This document shows positions 17,859 through 26,795 of a stretch of 64,000 nt of DNA, one piece after another (within the stretch, counting starts at the first letter, position 1; the number at the start of each line of letters is the position of its first letter). The DNA is from Pseudomonas eucalypticola (GTDB lineage Bacteria; Pseudomonadota; Gammaproteobacteria; Pseudomonadales; Pseudomonadaceae), in NCBI RefSeq assembly GCF_013374995.1, contig NZ_CP056030.1:4620501-4684500 (forward strand). The letters run 5' to 3'. The notes under the pieces were generated by a model. The model saw only the letters and a list, made by a program, of their open reading frames with translations, was not told where the DNA came from and did no database searches. Both the position numbers and the translations under genes were made by a program.

Positions 17859-18887
17859 ATGGCAGGCATTAAAAAGGACAACCACTACGTACCCCAGGCC
17901 TACCTGAGACGTTGGCAGACAGGTAATCAAATCCTTACTTACAGGCTTCTGGTTCCACATGAGAACTGGCCTCATTGGAAAGTGCATTCACCCAAAAGTA
18001 TCGCCAAGCTCCAACACCTTTATACTTATTTCTCGGGCTCTCAAGACAGCGATGAAATAGAGCACTGGCTAGACAGTGATTTTGAACAACCAGGATTGGC
18101 CTCTATTGCAAAGGTAGTAAAAGAGGCCAAATTAAATCCCGAAGATTGGCAAAACCTGTTTCGATTCGCTCTGGCCCAGTCAGTGAGGACGCCTACAGGC
18201 CTAGAGCGATTTTTGAAACGTCAAGACGAAACGCTTGAGAAAATCTTGGAAAGCTCGATGGGCGAGTCAGTTGCTAAATTTGAAGCGGCTCAAGCATCTG
18301 GAACCAAATTTGAGACACCCCCTGCCGTTGATCCACACAGCAAGCTACCGCTCAAACTCAGTCGCATAAAAAATGATGACGGTTCGGAAAGTATCCAAGC
18401 AAAAGTACTGAGCGGGAGAAAGTTTTGGATCTGGCAGCTCGAACATATCCTGAAAAATACCGTTAACCGTATGCCAGCTCTCCGGTGGACCATCTTACAC
18501 GCTCCCGCGTATACTTCTTGGCCAACTACAGACAACCCGCTCACACGGATATGGGATGGTCCAAATGGTAAGCTTAGTCTCGAAGGTGGCTGGGGAGTCC
18601 CGGGTACAAAAATTTTTCTTCCCCTCAGCCCCAAGCACCTTCTGTTTGCTCAGGTCGGCCAGCGCCCTCCTCGACGCGGAACAGTAGTTTCGCTTCATGA
18701 GGCGGCATACATTCGCACGATGATCCTATACGGTGCCAGTCGTTACGTATTCTCGACCGACACTCATGATATTGCAGAGTGCAGACCGCGAACAGTCAGT
18801 CAAAAGCAATTCGATGAGGAGAGAAAGCGTTGGGCCGACTGGCACGTTACTCAATCAGAGGAGGAGGCTAATTACCCCAACCTCTGA
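17859..18887 (+). CDS. DUF4238 family protein
   Basis: A 342-residue protein with the family signature near the N-terminus, DNHYVPQAYLRRW (H-Y-V-P-x-x-Y-L-x-x-W), and the later blocks FRFALAQSVRTP, ILHAPAYTSWPTTDNP and FLPLSPKHLL that occur in DUF4238 proteins. Function is not established; these proteins are common in mobile and defence islands. It stands alone, 137 bases after the DUF5710 gene. Confidence 0.78.
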   Translation: MAGIKKDNHYVPQAYLRRWQTGNQILTYRLLVPHENWPHWKVHSPKSIAKLQHLYTYFSGSQDSDEIEHWLDSDFEQPGLASIAKVVKEAKLNPEDWQNLFRFALAQSVRTPTGLERFLKRQDETLEKILESSMGESVAKFEAAQASGTKFETPPAVDPHSKLPLKLSRIKNDDGSESIQAKVLSGRKFWIWQLEHILKNTVNRMPALRWTILHAPAYTSWPTTDNPLTRIWDGPNGKLSLEGGWGVPGTKIFLPLSPKHLLFAQVGQRPPRRGTVVSLHEAAYIRTMILYGASRYVFSTDTHDIAECRPRTVSQKQFDEERKRWADWHVTQSEEEANYPNL

Positions 18888-19362
18888 GTTAATCTAAGAA
18901 AGCCACCAGACTGAGGGCTAAAGACACTTGGCAGCTTGAGGTGGCCATTTAATGCCCTACAGCTTAGCGGAGGCTTTCGAATCTCCAATACCCCAGCTGG
19001 TAATGGGGCGCGTGCCGAAAACGTCCAGATTCAATCAGCTGGTTACGGATGGTGAGGTCGGTGAGATTCAGAAAGGTTGATCTCGTGCCTCAAGAGGCAC
19101 GGCAGAAGCGACCCGGACCGTAACAGGACAAAGCTCTAGAGGCTGCCGCCATACCCCCACTGGCAGCTTCTCAGGCGAAGCCTGGGCTAGATCGGCGAAC
19201 GTCCCTGATCAACGCGCCAATGAGGGTCGAACTCAACCTGAGAATAGACTGGCAGGCGTGAGCCATGATGACGTGTGTCCATTTATCACTGTAGGCCTGT
19301 GACCAGTGAGCCGCTGCGCAGGAGTACCCTAGGTGTGTCTGGCAGCGGCTCAGTGAGGCACT
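18888..19362. other. gene-free stretch
   Basis: About 475 bases between convergent genes. I see no convincing frame, RNA or insertion-sequence end. The start of the region has several short inverted repeats (for example CCCAGCTGGTAATGGGG near 18990), which could be a terminator for the DUF4238 gene. Confidence 0.3.
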
Positions 19363-19953
19363 CTAGAAGCGCAATCCTACAATTTCGCCGTTCTCGTCAG
19401 TCGCTGGCAGGTCGTACGTGTCGATCAGTTCCCCTTTGGCGAAAACGAGTCTTGGCATCCAAAAGGAATGCTTTGCAACCAACTCCAATAGCTGAGCCAC
19501 AGACGATACCTCTCCAGGGCTGCGCAGCCTGAAAAAGTACATGTCGCCCCAATCGTGTTCAAAATACTCCTTGAGGTCATCGCTATCGAGCGTCTGCGAT
19601 ATAGGTCGTTGAGCTGGATCTTCTTCGTCAGGCTGAGCGCAATATTTCTCGAATAGCTGGTTGCGTAGTAATTCGAACGCGTACTCCTCCCACTGGATTG
19701 GGGATTCATCGTCTTCTATGTCCGGGACTTCTGAGCCATCAAAGGCGAGAAGAAAGCCCCTGCGGAATGCGTCCTCAATTGGTCTGCACTTCTCGGCAGC
19801 CTCTGCGACCTGATGCCAACTGTCGAAACCAGCGGTTTTGGCTACGATCTCAAGGGCTTCATGGTGGGGTATCTGCCGGTCTCGCTTGAGATTGCGAGCA
19901 CGTTGTTTCAGAAGGGAGACGGCTTTTTGGGGGATCAGGAAAATGCGTTTCAA
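19363..19953 (-). CDS. hypothetical protein with TTG start
   Basis: A 196-residue protein. The frame is open much further upstream, but AGAGGAG followed by seven bases and TTG at 19951-19953 clearly marks the start (LKRIFLIPQKAV...). The N-terminal 60 residues (LKQRARNLKRDRQIPHHEAL, then AGFDSWHQVAEAA) match a recurrent motif of plasmid/ICE-borne proteins of unknown function, in which a basic helix is followed by 'H-x-x-A-L-x-x-x-A...GF-x-S-W'. The C-terminus is acidic. Function unknown. Confidence 0.6.
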   Translation of the reverse strand: MKRIFLIPQKAVSLLKQRARNLKRDRQIPHHEALEIVAKTAGFDSWHQVAEAAEKCRPIEDAFRRGFLLAFDGSEVPDIEDDESPIQWEEYAFELLRNQLFEKYCAQPDEEDPAQRPISQTLDSDDLKEYFEHDWGDMYFFRLRSPGEVSSVAQLLELVAKHSFWMPRLVFAKGELIDTYDLPATDENGEIVGLRF

Positions 19954-20310
19954 GTGGTAACTCCTCTGATCGCGGAGATTCGGTGCCCACTGCCGAGATC
20001 CGCACAGGGAATCCCAAACGCTGTAAATCAAGGAGAAGATCGTCCCATTCGGGTTTGCCTTGGTGGGCAGCAGGCTTCGATCAAGCCTGGCGGCATGATA
20101 GGTGGGCTCGGCCCCGGATTCAACCTTCATAGCCCCTCTGGACACCTAACGCCAAGGGACTGGATCAAAGGAGCTGAGCACATGCCATTGACGAGTAACG
20201 TCAGTACCCCGGATAGGGGGTGATGGAGTCTGGAAGGCATCTCTACAGAATGAACCGTCAGTAGGTCTACGATCCGTTCAGGCACAGAAATCCCCCCAGA
20301 CATCCAATCT

Positions 20311-22467
20311 CTACTTGCTCATTGCCTGATAATGCTCCGAATATCCGCACTCTTCAAAAATCAGCCTCAAGCCGTCCTTGAACACCTCATGGTCGAACTC
20401 TTTTATGTCAAAAATATTCTGCCCCAACGAGTGTGATTCTCGATTCATGTAGCGATAGAACGTCGTAAACTTATCAGTCGACAGCGCTGGCTTCTGGAAT
20501 ACGTTATTAAAGTCCCTCTTCTGAACAAAATTGAAGAAATATTCTACGATATTCCGCATGCAGTTAGCGATCAGTGCAGGAGGCGAAGCTTGGTCCTTGA
20601 TGATCGACCAGTACGACTGGTAGTCATTCTGAATCTCTTCGTACTTCATCGTAACCACAGAGCTTCCGTTTGTATTTTTGAATACTCTGAACAAATGCTG
20701 GGTTTCGCCGCGCGTCTTATGGTTCGTGTGTGTTAACTCATAGAAAAAATACAGGCTATGAGTGAGCACAAAAATCTGCTTGTAAAGGTCATCATTGATT
20801 AAATATTTTTTAATCAACTGCCCAATATTAAATACGTATAAATGCGAAAGACTGGAGATTGGGTCATCAATCACTACCACTTTGGCTTGAGGCACTGCCG
20901 TGGCCGTTTTCTGTCCTTTACACAGCTCAATAAAGTAAAGAAAACTAATAACAGTCTTCTCACCTTCACTCAATGAGTGGAATGCATTCGCTTGATCAGT
21001 AGTCCTGGAGACCCGGTAAAAATTCTCACCATATGGCACAACGGAAAAACCATCAATGCCTATTTCCAGAAGCCCGGCATTGATATTCTCAATTGACTCC
21101 TCAATGTTGACTGTTTGCTTTCGAAGGGCAGCAAGCTTGCCGTTAGAGGCCGCGACGGCCTCGCTTATCTTGGTGGCCTGGTCGCCTATCTCGCTGGCCT
21201 CGACCTTAAGGTCTGCGGTTGCGAGCGTGTAGGCGGAAATCGTCTGGTCATAGTCCCACCTCATCAGGGTCCAAAAACGCGTCTTGATGTTTTCCCGAGT
21301 CCTTTTCTTGTTCGCTAACTTGTCGTTATGCGCCTCGATCAACTCGTTCAGTCCGCTAATCAAGTCATTGATCGTTTCGACGGCGGACTGAGTATTGGTG
21401 AGAGCAACCGCCGTGCTTGGACTTTTGAGCTTGTTACCAATGTGAAGGACATTTTCGCGGATTGACGCTTTCAAAGCCTCGCATGCGATGCTCCAGGCAT
21501 CTACAAGCTCTTTGCTGGCGAGGGGAGAATTTGAAATATCCTGTATATTCAACCCAGACGTCAGCGCTTCATATCGTGTCTTATATGACTCCAGATTATT
21601 GACATCCTTCTCATAGGCCTCGTCGAAAACCTGTCTGATCGAGTCGATGATCTTCTGAGTGACCGTCTCTTGCTGGCAGAACGGACAAGCTTGAGGATCC
21701 TCATCCTCTGAGAGGTACTGGAGCCCTTGCTTTACCCAGTCAGAGTTTCCAGTCCTGGAGATAAACTCGGCAACAGAGCCCTCTTGACTACCAACGATAA
21801 TCTTGGACCACAGTGCATCTTCCTCAATTGCCAACCAGCTAGCCGAAAGAGTTTGGATTTTTGCGAACGGGGCTGCGCCCTCGCCTTCGATTGAGGTGGC
21901 CTCAGCCTTCAAATCATCAGCCGTGTAACCAGGCACGGCATCCGGCATGGTTAGGCCAACAATGTGCTGGAAAAGAAGTTCGGTCTTCTTCAACCCTTCC
22001 AAACAAAACTCCAGTACTCGGTCGCCGCCTGCGAAATTCGTTTTGATTTCCCAAATTTTGCTACTCGCTTTTGACTTTTCCTGTTCAAGCTTGGTGGAGT
22101 TCTCAGTGGACAGTTTTGAATTCGCTTGCTGAGCCGTCAGATGCTTATCCAGCTGCTTCGTCTCAGCTTCAATTTGTTGGAGTGCAACCTTGTTCTCTTT
22201 GGAAAGGGTAAAAATTCCTTTTAAATTATCCTCAACGTAGAAATAGTCATTCAGAAAGCTCTGGTTGTACACCAAAATTTCGCAAGGCTGACTGGTCTTC
22301 AGGCTGCATTTAGCGAATTGTGGCGCGCTCTGGTTGTACAAAAATTCGGATATGGTGCTCTTGCCTGCGCCATTGAGCCCATAGATAAGCGACGTCTTGT
22401 TGGTGGGCGACAGTGTGGATTTGGATCTGTAACTGGTGACGCCATCAATGTTCAATTCCGTGATCAC
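20311..22467 (-). CDS. RloC/PrrC-like ATPase, putative tRNA anticodon nuclease
   Basis: A 718-residue ABC-type ATPase (AAA_13 type). Walker A GLNGAGKST is at about 30-38, a long coiled coil contains CPFC (about 261-264) that could form a zinc hook as in RloC, followed by SLSEGEKTVISF (ABC signature) and VVVIDDPISSLS (Walker B). Near the C-terminus MRNIVEYFF gives R638-x3-E642, and RESHS gives H679; the order and spacing recall the R-x3-E...H triad of PrrC/RloC anticodon nucleases. I set the start at GTG 22467 because AGGAG lies seven bases upstream; the longer frame to 22515 lacks a ribosome site. It would cleave a host tRNA on phage-induced stress. Stand-alone, with no restriction genes beside it. 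Confidence 0.75.
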   Translation of the reverse strand: MITELNIDGVTSYRSKSTLSPTNKTSLIYGLNGAGKSTISEFLYNQSAPQFAKCSLKTSQPCEILVYNQSFLNDYFYVEDNLKGIFTLSKENKVALQQIEAETKQLDKHLTAQQANSKLSTENSTKLEQEKSKASSKIWEIKTNFAGGDRVLEFCLEGLKKTELLFQHIVGLTMPDAVPGYTADDLKAEATSIEGEGAAPFAKIQTLSASWLAIEEDALWSKIIVGSQEGSVAEFISRTGNSDWVKQGLQYLSEDEDPQACPFCQQETVTQKIIDSIRQVFDEAYEKDVNNLESYKTRYEALTSGLNIQDISNSPLASKELVDAWSIACEALKASIRENVLHIGNKLKSPSTAVALTNTQSAVETINDLISGLNELIEAHNDKLANKKRTRENIKTRFWTLMRWDYDQTISAYTLATADLKVEASEIGDQATKISEAVAASNGKLAALRKQTVNIEESIENINAGLLEIGIDGFSVVPYGENFYRVSRTTDQANAFHSLSEGEKTVISFLYFIELCKGQKTATAVPQAKVVVIDDPISSLSHLYVFNIGQLIKKYLINDDLYKQIFVLTHSLYFFYELTHTNHKTRGETQHLFRVFKNTNGSSVVTMKYEEIQNDYQSYWSIIKDQASPPALIANCMRNIVEYFFNFVQKRDFNNVFQKPALSTDKFTTFYRYMNRESHSLGQNIFDIKEFDHEVFKDGLRLIFEECGYSEHYQAMSK

Positions 22468-22572
22468 AACCTTACTCCTAAATACTGGGTGGCTTTGAGC
22501 CATCACTATTGGCAAGGAGGAGCATAGGTGAGCTAAGCGCAGCGTGCCACGGTAATCGGCATGCTGACGTCA

Positions 22573-23130
22573 TTAGGCTCGGCCTAAGGCACGGTAAACC
22601 GTCGCTCTGTGTACCCCGAAGAGCTTTGAAATTTCCGAGACTGGACGCCCTGCTTCCAGCAACTCACGAGCGTGCTTAGTCTGCGAGGGACTTAGCGCAT
22701 GTTTAGGACCGAATTTTACACCTCTGGATTTAGCAGCTTCCCTGCCAGCACTGGTGCGCTCTGCGATCAATGACCGCTCGAAATCTGCAATTCCTGCGAA
22801 AACAGTCAAGATCATCCGACCTGCCGGTGTCGTCGTATCCGCCCAGGGCTCCGCGAGCGAGCGCAAACCAGCCCCCTTGGCTCGTAGCAACTCCGCAATG
22901 GAAAGCAGGTCGGATGTCGACCTGGCGAGACGGTCGAGACGCGTCACAATCACGACATCCCCGTCTCTCAGGTGATCAAGCATTCGGGTCAGTTCTGGCC
23001 GATCTCTTTTAGCACCACTCACTTTCTCTTCAAAAATTCTGGCGCATCCCTGCTCAACTAACTGAGAATGCTGATGTTCAAGACTCTGGCCTCGCGTAGA
23101 CACGCGAGCATAACCAATCAACTGGCTCAT
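22573..23130 (-). CDS. serine recombinase (resolvase/invertase)
   Basis: A 185-residue small serine recombinase. GYARVSTRGQS contains the nucleophile Ser11; VIVTRLDRLARSTSDL, GRMILTVFAGIADFER and RTSAGREAAKSRG are the standard resolvase blocks; the C-terminus ends with a helix-turn-helix (VSEISKLFGVHRATVYRAL). It is full length. A res-like site lies immediately upstream (23140-23252). No Tn3 transposase is present nearby, so this is either a remnant of a transposon or a stand-alone recombinase that resolves island dimers. Confidence 0.92.
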   Translation of the reverse strand: MSQLIGYARVSTRGQSLEHQHSQLVEQGCARIFEEKVSGAKRDRPELTRMLDHLRDGDVVIVTRLDRLARSTSDLLSIAELLRAKGAGLRSLAEPWADTTTPAGRMILTVFAGIADFERSLIAERTSAGREAAKSRGVKFGPKHALSPSQTKHARELLEAGRPVSEISKLFGVHRATVYRALGRA

Positions 23131-23139
23131 TATTATTCC

Positions 23140-23252
23140 GTCGCAAATTATATTCCAAGCTTAACATAATTTGCGACAAACTAGCGCGACACTAGAAGCA
23201 CTGATATAAATAGATCTAAATTTTGTCGCATAACTTTGCAGCCATGCGACAA
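23140..23252. promoter_or_regulatory. res-like resolvase recombination site
   Basis: Two inverted repeats with resolvase-type half sites. Subsite one: GTCGCAAATTAT (23140-23151) and ATAATTTGCGAC (23166-23177), 12-base arms with 14 bases between. A second: TTGTCGCAT (23223-23231) and ATGCGACAA (23244-23252). A further half-site GCGCGACA lies between. The TGTCGC/GCGACA ends and the location just before the resolvase start are typical of res sites that also control the resolvase promoter. Confidence 0.72.
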
Positions 23253-23277
23253 CTCCATTAAATCAAAAGCAACGAGC

Positions 23278-24246
23278 CTAGCCATAGAAATATGTTGAGA
23301 GCTGCGAAGGATACTGCTTGCCCAAAACTATATGCATAGCCAATTTTGCATCTTTATTTATTTCTCCAGCCAGCACCCTAACGCTATTTCTGAATCGGTT
23401 AATACGACCAGCTTTGAGTTTATACCTTCGTTCACAGCTCGCCACGAAAATCTCGATACCATCCATTAACTTGGTGCTGACTGGCTCCACACTTAAACAA
23501 TCATCACCACCAGAAACCTTCCCAAATGAAAACTGGTGGGCCGCATCATTTCTGAGGTCCGTAAGACGACGAACTAGACTTAACAACTTCTTATCTAAAA
23601 GAACATTATCTGCACAGAACTTTATCATTTCGTGATAGGTCAGTTCACCAAGCGGTTTTGGCGTCGCTTTCCGGCTATCATCAATAATTTTATACAGCAT
23701 GCCCTGAATATAGGTCGCATGAGCAATGATTTCAGCACGACATTCAAATGAGTCAAACTTTCCATCATGCGATGGAATTTTCACCTTAGAGAATTCGTCT
23801 CCCAAACTATGCATAGCAAGACGAATCTTAACTAAATGCGGAAATTTCAACTCTTCCATCCGTAGCTTCTTCATCAAATCCATGCGAAGCTTTATTGAGT
23901 AATCTTCGGAGTACTGAGCAATTGAAAAAGAATCAGTTATTGCGTTCCAAAAGCTTGAGAAAGAATAGCTGAGGATCACCTCATCACTCTGCTCCCCTAA
24001 ATTATAATCAGCACGCCCATCAATTGACGTCCAGTAGAGGCGCTCAACAATTGTCCGAACCTCCTCTGGATTGAGAGTATGTGACGCAAGAACTTCTGGC
24101 TCATTTAAAATCCCCCTGAGATATAGCGTCTCGATGAACCCTGGCTTGCTATCATCCACCACGCCTTTAAGATAGTAATTCCTAGGCACACTCATACTTA
24201 AGCCCCATAAAATTTTATCAAACGCATCTAAATAGCGATAACTCAT
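23278..24246 (-). CDS. HEPN-like protein
   Basis: A 322-residue, mostly helical protein of no named family that I can recall. At about residues 232-237 it has RNDAAH, which fits the R-x4-H motif (polar residue after R) of HEPN ribonucleases, embedded in a helix (LVRRLTDLRNDAAHQFSF) as in HEPN domains. The N-terminal 150 residues contain no other motif. It precedes the resolvase in the same direction, with the res site between. Could be an RNase of a toxin or abortive-infection system; a non-catalytic HEPN fold with a conserved motif is the alternative. Low GC. Confidence 0.6.
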   Translation of the reverse strand: MSYRYLDAFDKILWGLSMSVPRNYYLKGVVDDSKPGFIETLYLRGILNEPEVLASHTLNPEEVRTIVERLYWTSIDGRADYNLGEQSDEVILSYSFSSFWNAITDSFSIAQYSEDYSIKLRMDLMKKLRMEELKFPHLVKIRLAMHSLGDEFSKVKIPSHDGKFDSFECRAEIIAHATYIQGMLYKIIDDSRKATPKPLGELTYHEMIKFCADNVLLDKKLLSLVRRLTDLRNDAAHQFSFGKVSGGDDCLSVEPVSTKLMDGIEIFVASCERRYKLKAGRINRFRNSVRVLAGEINKDAKLAMHIVLGKQYPSQLSTYFYG

Positions 24247-24626
24247 TATCTTGGAGCCACCATGGGCAGCTCACAGTTTTACCAATATCGTTATCCGTGC
24301 TCACTATACGTAATCCTAAATTCCAGTCCCAACTAGATCGCTGGCAGGCCATGCATGCCCAGCTATCAGTTTTCTGCCAAAACCAACCCAACCCAACCTT
24401 ACACATGAAATATTTCACAACTAGCACACCAACTGACTACTTTCCGCGCACCGGGCTAGAGGCATCACTGGAAACCATGCACCACCCCTCGCGTACGACT
24501 CTTACCCTTCCATTCTCTGACACGGGGTGTCCTCTACCTACAGAATGATTTTCTGGGATACTGAGCCCTCAGGCAACACCAGAAGGCTCTGGCATGGGCT
24601 TCTGCGCTTACCGACGATCAACACGT
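24247..24626. other. gene-free stretch
   Basis: About 380 bases between the divergent HEPN-like gene and the broken DUF5710 gene. It must hold both promoters. I could not pick out a convincing -35/-10 pair, and no RNA or repeat stands out. Confidence 0.3.
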
Positions 24627-24771
24627 ATGGATACAGACATGGAAAGGATCAATCTCGCTGTCCAATTCTCAGAGAAGGATGAGGCGAAATCACTCGGTGC
24701 GCGATGGGACCCGTCCCAAAAGACCTGGTACATCCCCGAAGGCGTAGAGATCGGCTCGTTGACCCGATGGT

Positions 24772-26150
24772 GATCGTGTCCCAGGAAGTGGTGTAACTAA
24801 ACCAATCGAAGGCGCCCTGCGGGCGAAAGAGGTTGGTCATCGTGGTTTTTGGCTAACGTTGAGTTTGCGGACTTAACCTTCACCAGAGAAACCACGATGA
24901 CCAAGCCCACTATCGCATTGACCGAGTTGGTTGAGAAAGGGGCAGATGCTGATCTGCTCAAGCAAATGATCCAGTTCGTTGCCCAGCGCATGATGGAGTT
25001 CGACGTCGAAGGCCTGTGCGGCGCCGGCTTCGATGTCAAAAGCCCAGACCGGACGAACAGCCGCAACGGCTACCGTGATCGCCTCTGGCAAACCCGCGCT
25101 GGCGATGTCGACCTAAAGATCCCGAAACTGCGTCAGGGTAGCTATTTCCCCGGCTTTCTAGAGCCACGCCGTACTGCCGAGAAGGCTATGGCGGCGGTGA
25201 TCCAGGAGGCCTATATCCAGGGTGTTTCAACGCGTTCAGTGGACGAGCTGGTCAAAGCCATGGGCATGACCGGCATCTCCAAGAGCCAGGTGTCACGGCT
25301 GGCTGGCGAGATTGATGAGCGGGTCCACGCCTTCCTTGATCGCCCACTTGAAGGCGACTGGCCCTATCTCTGGATCGATGCTACTTACGTCAAGGTGCGG
25401 GAGGCCGGGCGCATCGTCTCGGTCGCCGTCATAATCGCCGTGGCCGTGAACACCGATGGTGGCCGCGAAGTCCTGGGCATGCGGGTTGGCCCTTCGGAAG
25501 CCGAGCCGTTCTGGACAGACTTCCTGCGAAGCCTTATGCGGCGTGGCCTGCGTGGCGTAAAGCTGGTCATCTCTGACGCCCACGAAGGGCTCAAGGCCGC
25601 TGTTTCCAAGGTCTTCAACGCGACTTGGCAGCGTTGCCGCGTGCACTTCATGCGCAACGCCATGGCCCATGTCGGCAAGGGGCAACGCACCATGGTGGCG
25701 GCGCTCCTGCGTACGGTTTTCGCCCAAGACAGCCGTACCGAATGCCATCAGCAGTGGCGCCTGGTCGCCGATCAACTGCGCGAAAAGTACCCCAAGATCG
25801 CAACGCTCATGGACGGCTGCGAGGATGAAGTGCTGGCGCACATGGCGTTTCCCAAGGCGCACCGGCAGCAGTTGCACAGCACCAATCCACTGGAGCGGCT
25901 CAATGCCGAGATCAAGCGCCGCACCGATGTCGTGGGTATCTTTCCCAACGATCCGGCGATCACACGGCTGGTAGGCGCGATGCTGTTGGAGCAGAACGAC
26001 GAGTGGTGCCTGCAACGGCGTTATATGCAGTTGGAGGCCTTTGAGGCAGTCAGCGATAATCCACAGGCCAAGCTGTCGGCCGTGATCAACTAAACGGCAA
26101 GCTCTGTGGCCAGAACCGCGATGAGTTACACCACTTCCTGGGACACGATC
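24772..26150 (+). mobile_element. IS256-family insertion sequence, complete
   Basis: An element of 1,379 bases. Its terminal inverted repeats are perfect over 27 bases (24772-24798 and 26124-26150, beginning GATCGTGTCCCAGGAAG). It is flanked by a 9-base direct repeat CCCGATGGT at 24763-24771 and 26151-26159, the target duplication, which is in the 8-9 base range typical of the family. It contains a single intact transposase gene. The perfect ends, duplication and uninterrupted gene indicate a recent insertion. Confidence 0.95.
24897..26093 (+). CDS. IS256-family transposase
   Basis: A 398-residue transposase. The DDE triad is visible as [13 protein letters not shown] (first D), [10 protein letters not shown] (second D) and [13 protein letters not shown] (E), with the family-typical RTNSRNGYR near the N-terminus, [11 protein letters not shown] and [11 protein letters not shown] 24897 fits the family start ([15 protein letters not shown]); the frame is open to 24849 with a TTG. 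It belongs to the element at 24772-26150, whose GC is higher than that of the surrounding island. Confidence 0.96.
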   Translation: MTKPTIALTELVEKGADADLLKQMIQFVAQRMMEFDVEGLCGAGFDVKSPDRTNSRNGYRDRLWQTRAGDVDLKIPKLRQGSYFPGFLEPRRTAEKAMAAVIQEAYIQGVSTRSVDELVKAMGMTGISKSQVSRLAGEIDERVHAFLDRPLEGDWPYLWIDATYVKVREAGRIVSVAVIIAVAVNTDGGREVLGMRVGPSEAEPFWTDFLRSLMRRGLRGVKLVISDAHEGLKAAVSKVFNATWQRCRVHFMRNAMAHVGKGQRTMVAALLRTVFAQDSRTECHQQWRLVADQLREKYPKIATLMDGCEDEVLAHMAFPKAHRQQLHSTNPLERLNAEIKRRTDVVGIFPNDPAITRLVGAMLLEQNDEWCLQRRYMQLEAFEAVSDNPQAKLSAVIN

Positions 26151-26795
26151 CCCGATGGTTGCCAGTCACCCAAGAAGCCGATCTGGAACACGGTCCAGAA
26201 TTCTACATAAGAGCGCCCTATTACTACGTCATCGAGTCGATTTCGAGCTGCTGGGGCTGCTCGAACCTGACCCGCGTTTTCTCGTTCAAGCTGCCCGAGC
26301 AACACGAGGAGTTCGACTACTACATCGATGAGGACGAAGATTTCGCACTCACCAGCAATCTCGGAGAGTGGAAGCTTCGTGGGCATCGCGGAACGGTATC
26401 CAACGTCGACAGCCTCTCCCCATCGGTCACGAAGCAGATCCAGCGCTTTACTGACAAATTCAAACTGGCATACAGCAAGACTGTAGGAAGCCGTTACTGG
26501 ATGAACCATTGCGAGCACTGCGGTGCAAAGCTCGGGGATTTCTTCATGCATAGCGAGCCAGGGGGGGCCTTCTTCCCGACCGCCCCTCACGAGGCTCAGC
26601 GGATGACACTGATCAAAATCAATGAGCGGTTCGAGGCAAACTGTAGCGTTGGCTATTCCACTGAAGATTTCTTCGATTGGATGCAGGTGCGCGAACAACC
26701 CTAATTACCCAATCAAAACCCGCACTGGCCGACGACTTGACGAGATTCAGGTCCGCCTGTGGTATTGGGCCCCGTAAGCAGAAGGCGCTGTATCG

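Larger units (their letters stand above)
24627..26704 (+). pseudogene. DUF5710 protein gene split by an IS256-family element
   Basis: The 5' part (ATG 24627 or 24639) encodes ERINLAVQFSEKDEAKSLG, then ARWDPSQKTWYIPEG, the DUF5710 motif, and ends at a stop just inside the insertion sequence. The 3' part restarts at 26160. Removing 24772-26150 and one copy of the 9-base duplication restores one frame of 229 residues reading ...SLTRWLPVTQEADLEHG... . The C-terminal portion has CWGC and HCEHCGAKLGDF, two CxxC knuckles that suggest a zinc ribbon. The intact protein would be a DUF5710-zinc-ribbon protein; here it is probably inactive, unless the 3' part is translated by itself from 26159. Confidence 0.85.

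Noticed and set aside
18888..19362. Possible insertion-sequence remnant
   Set aside because: No transposase fragment, inverted ends or duplication could be found by eye.
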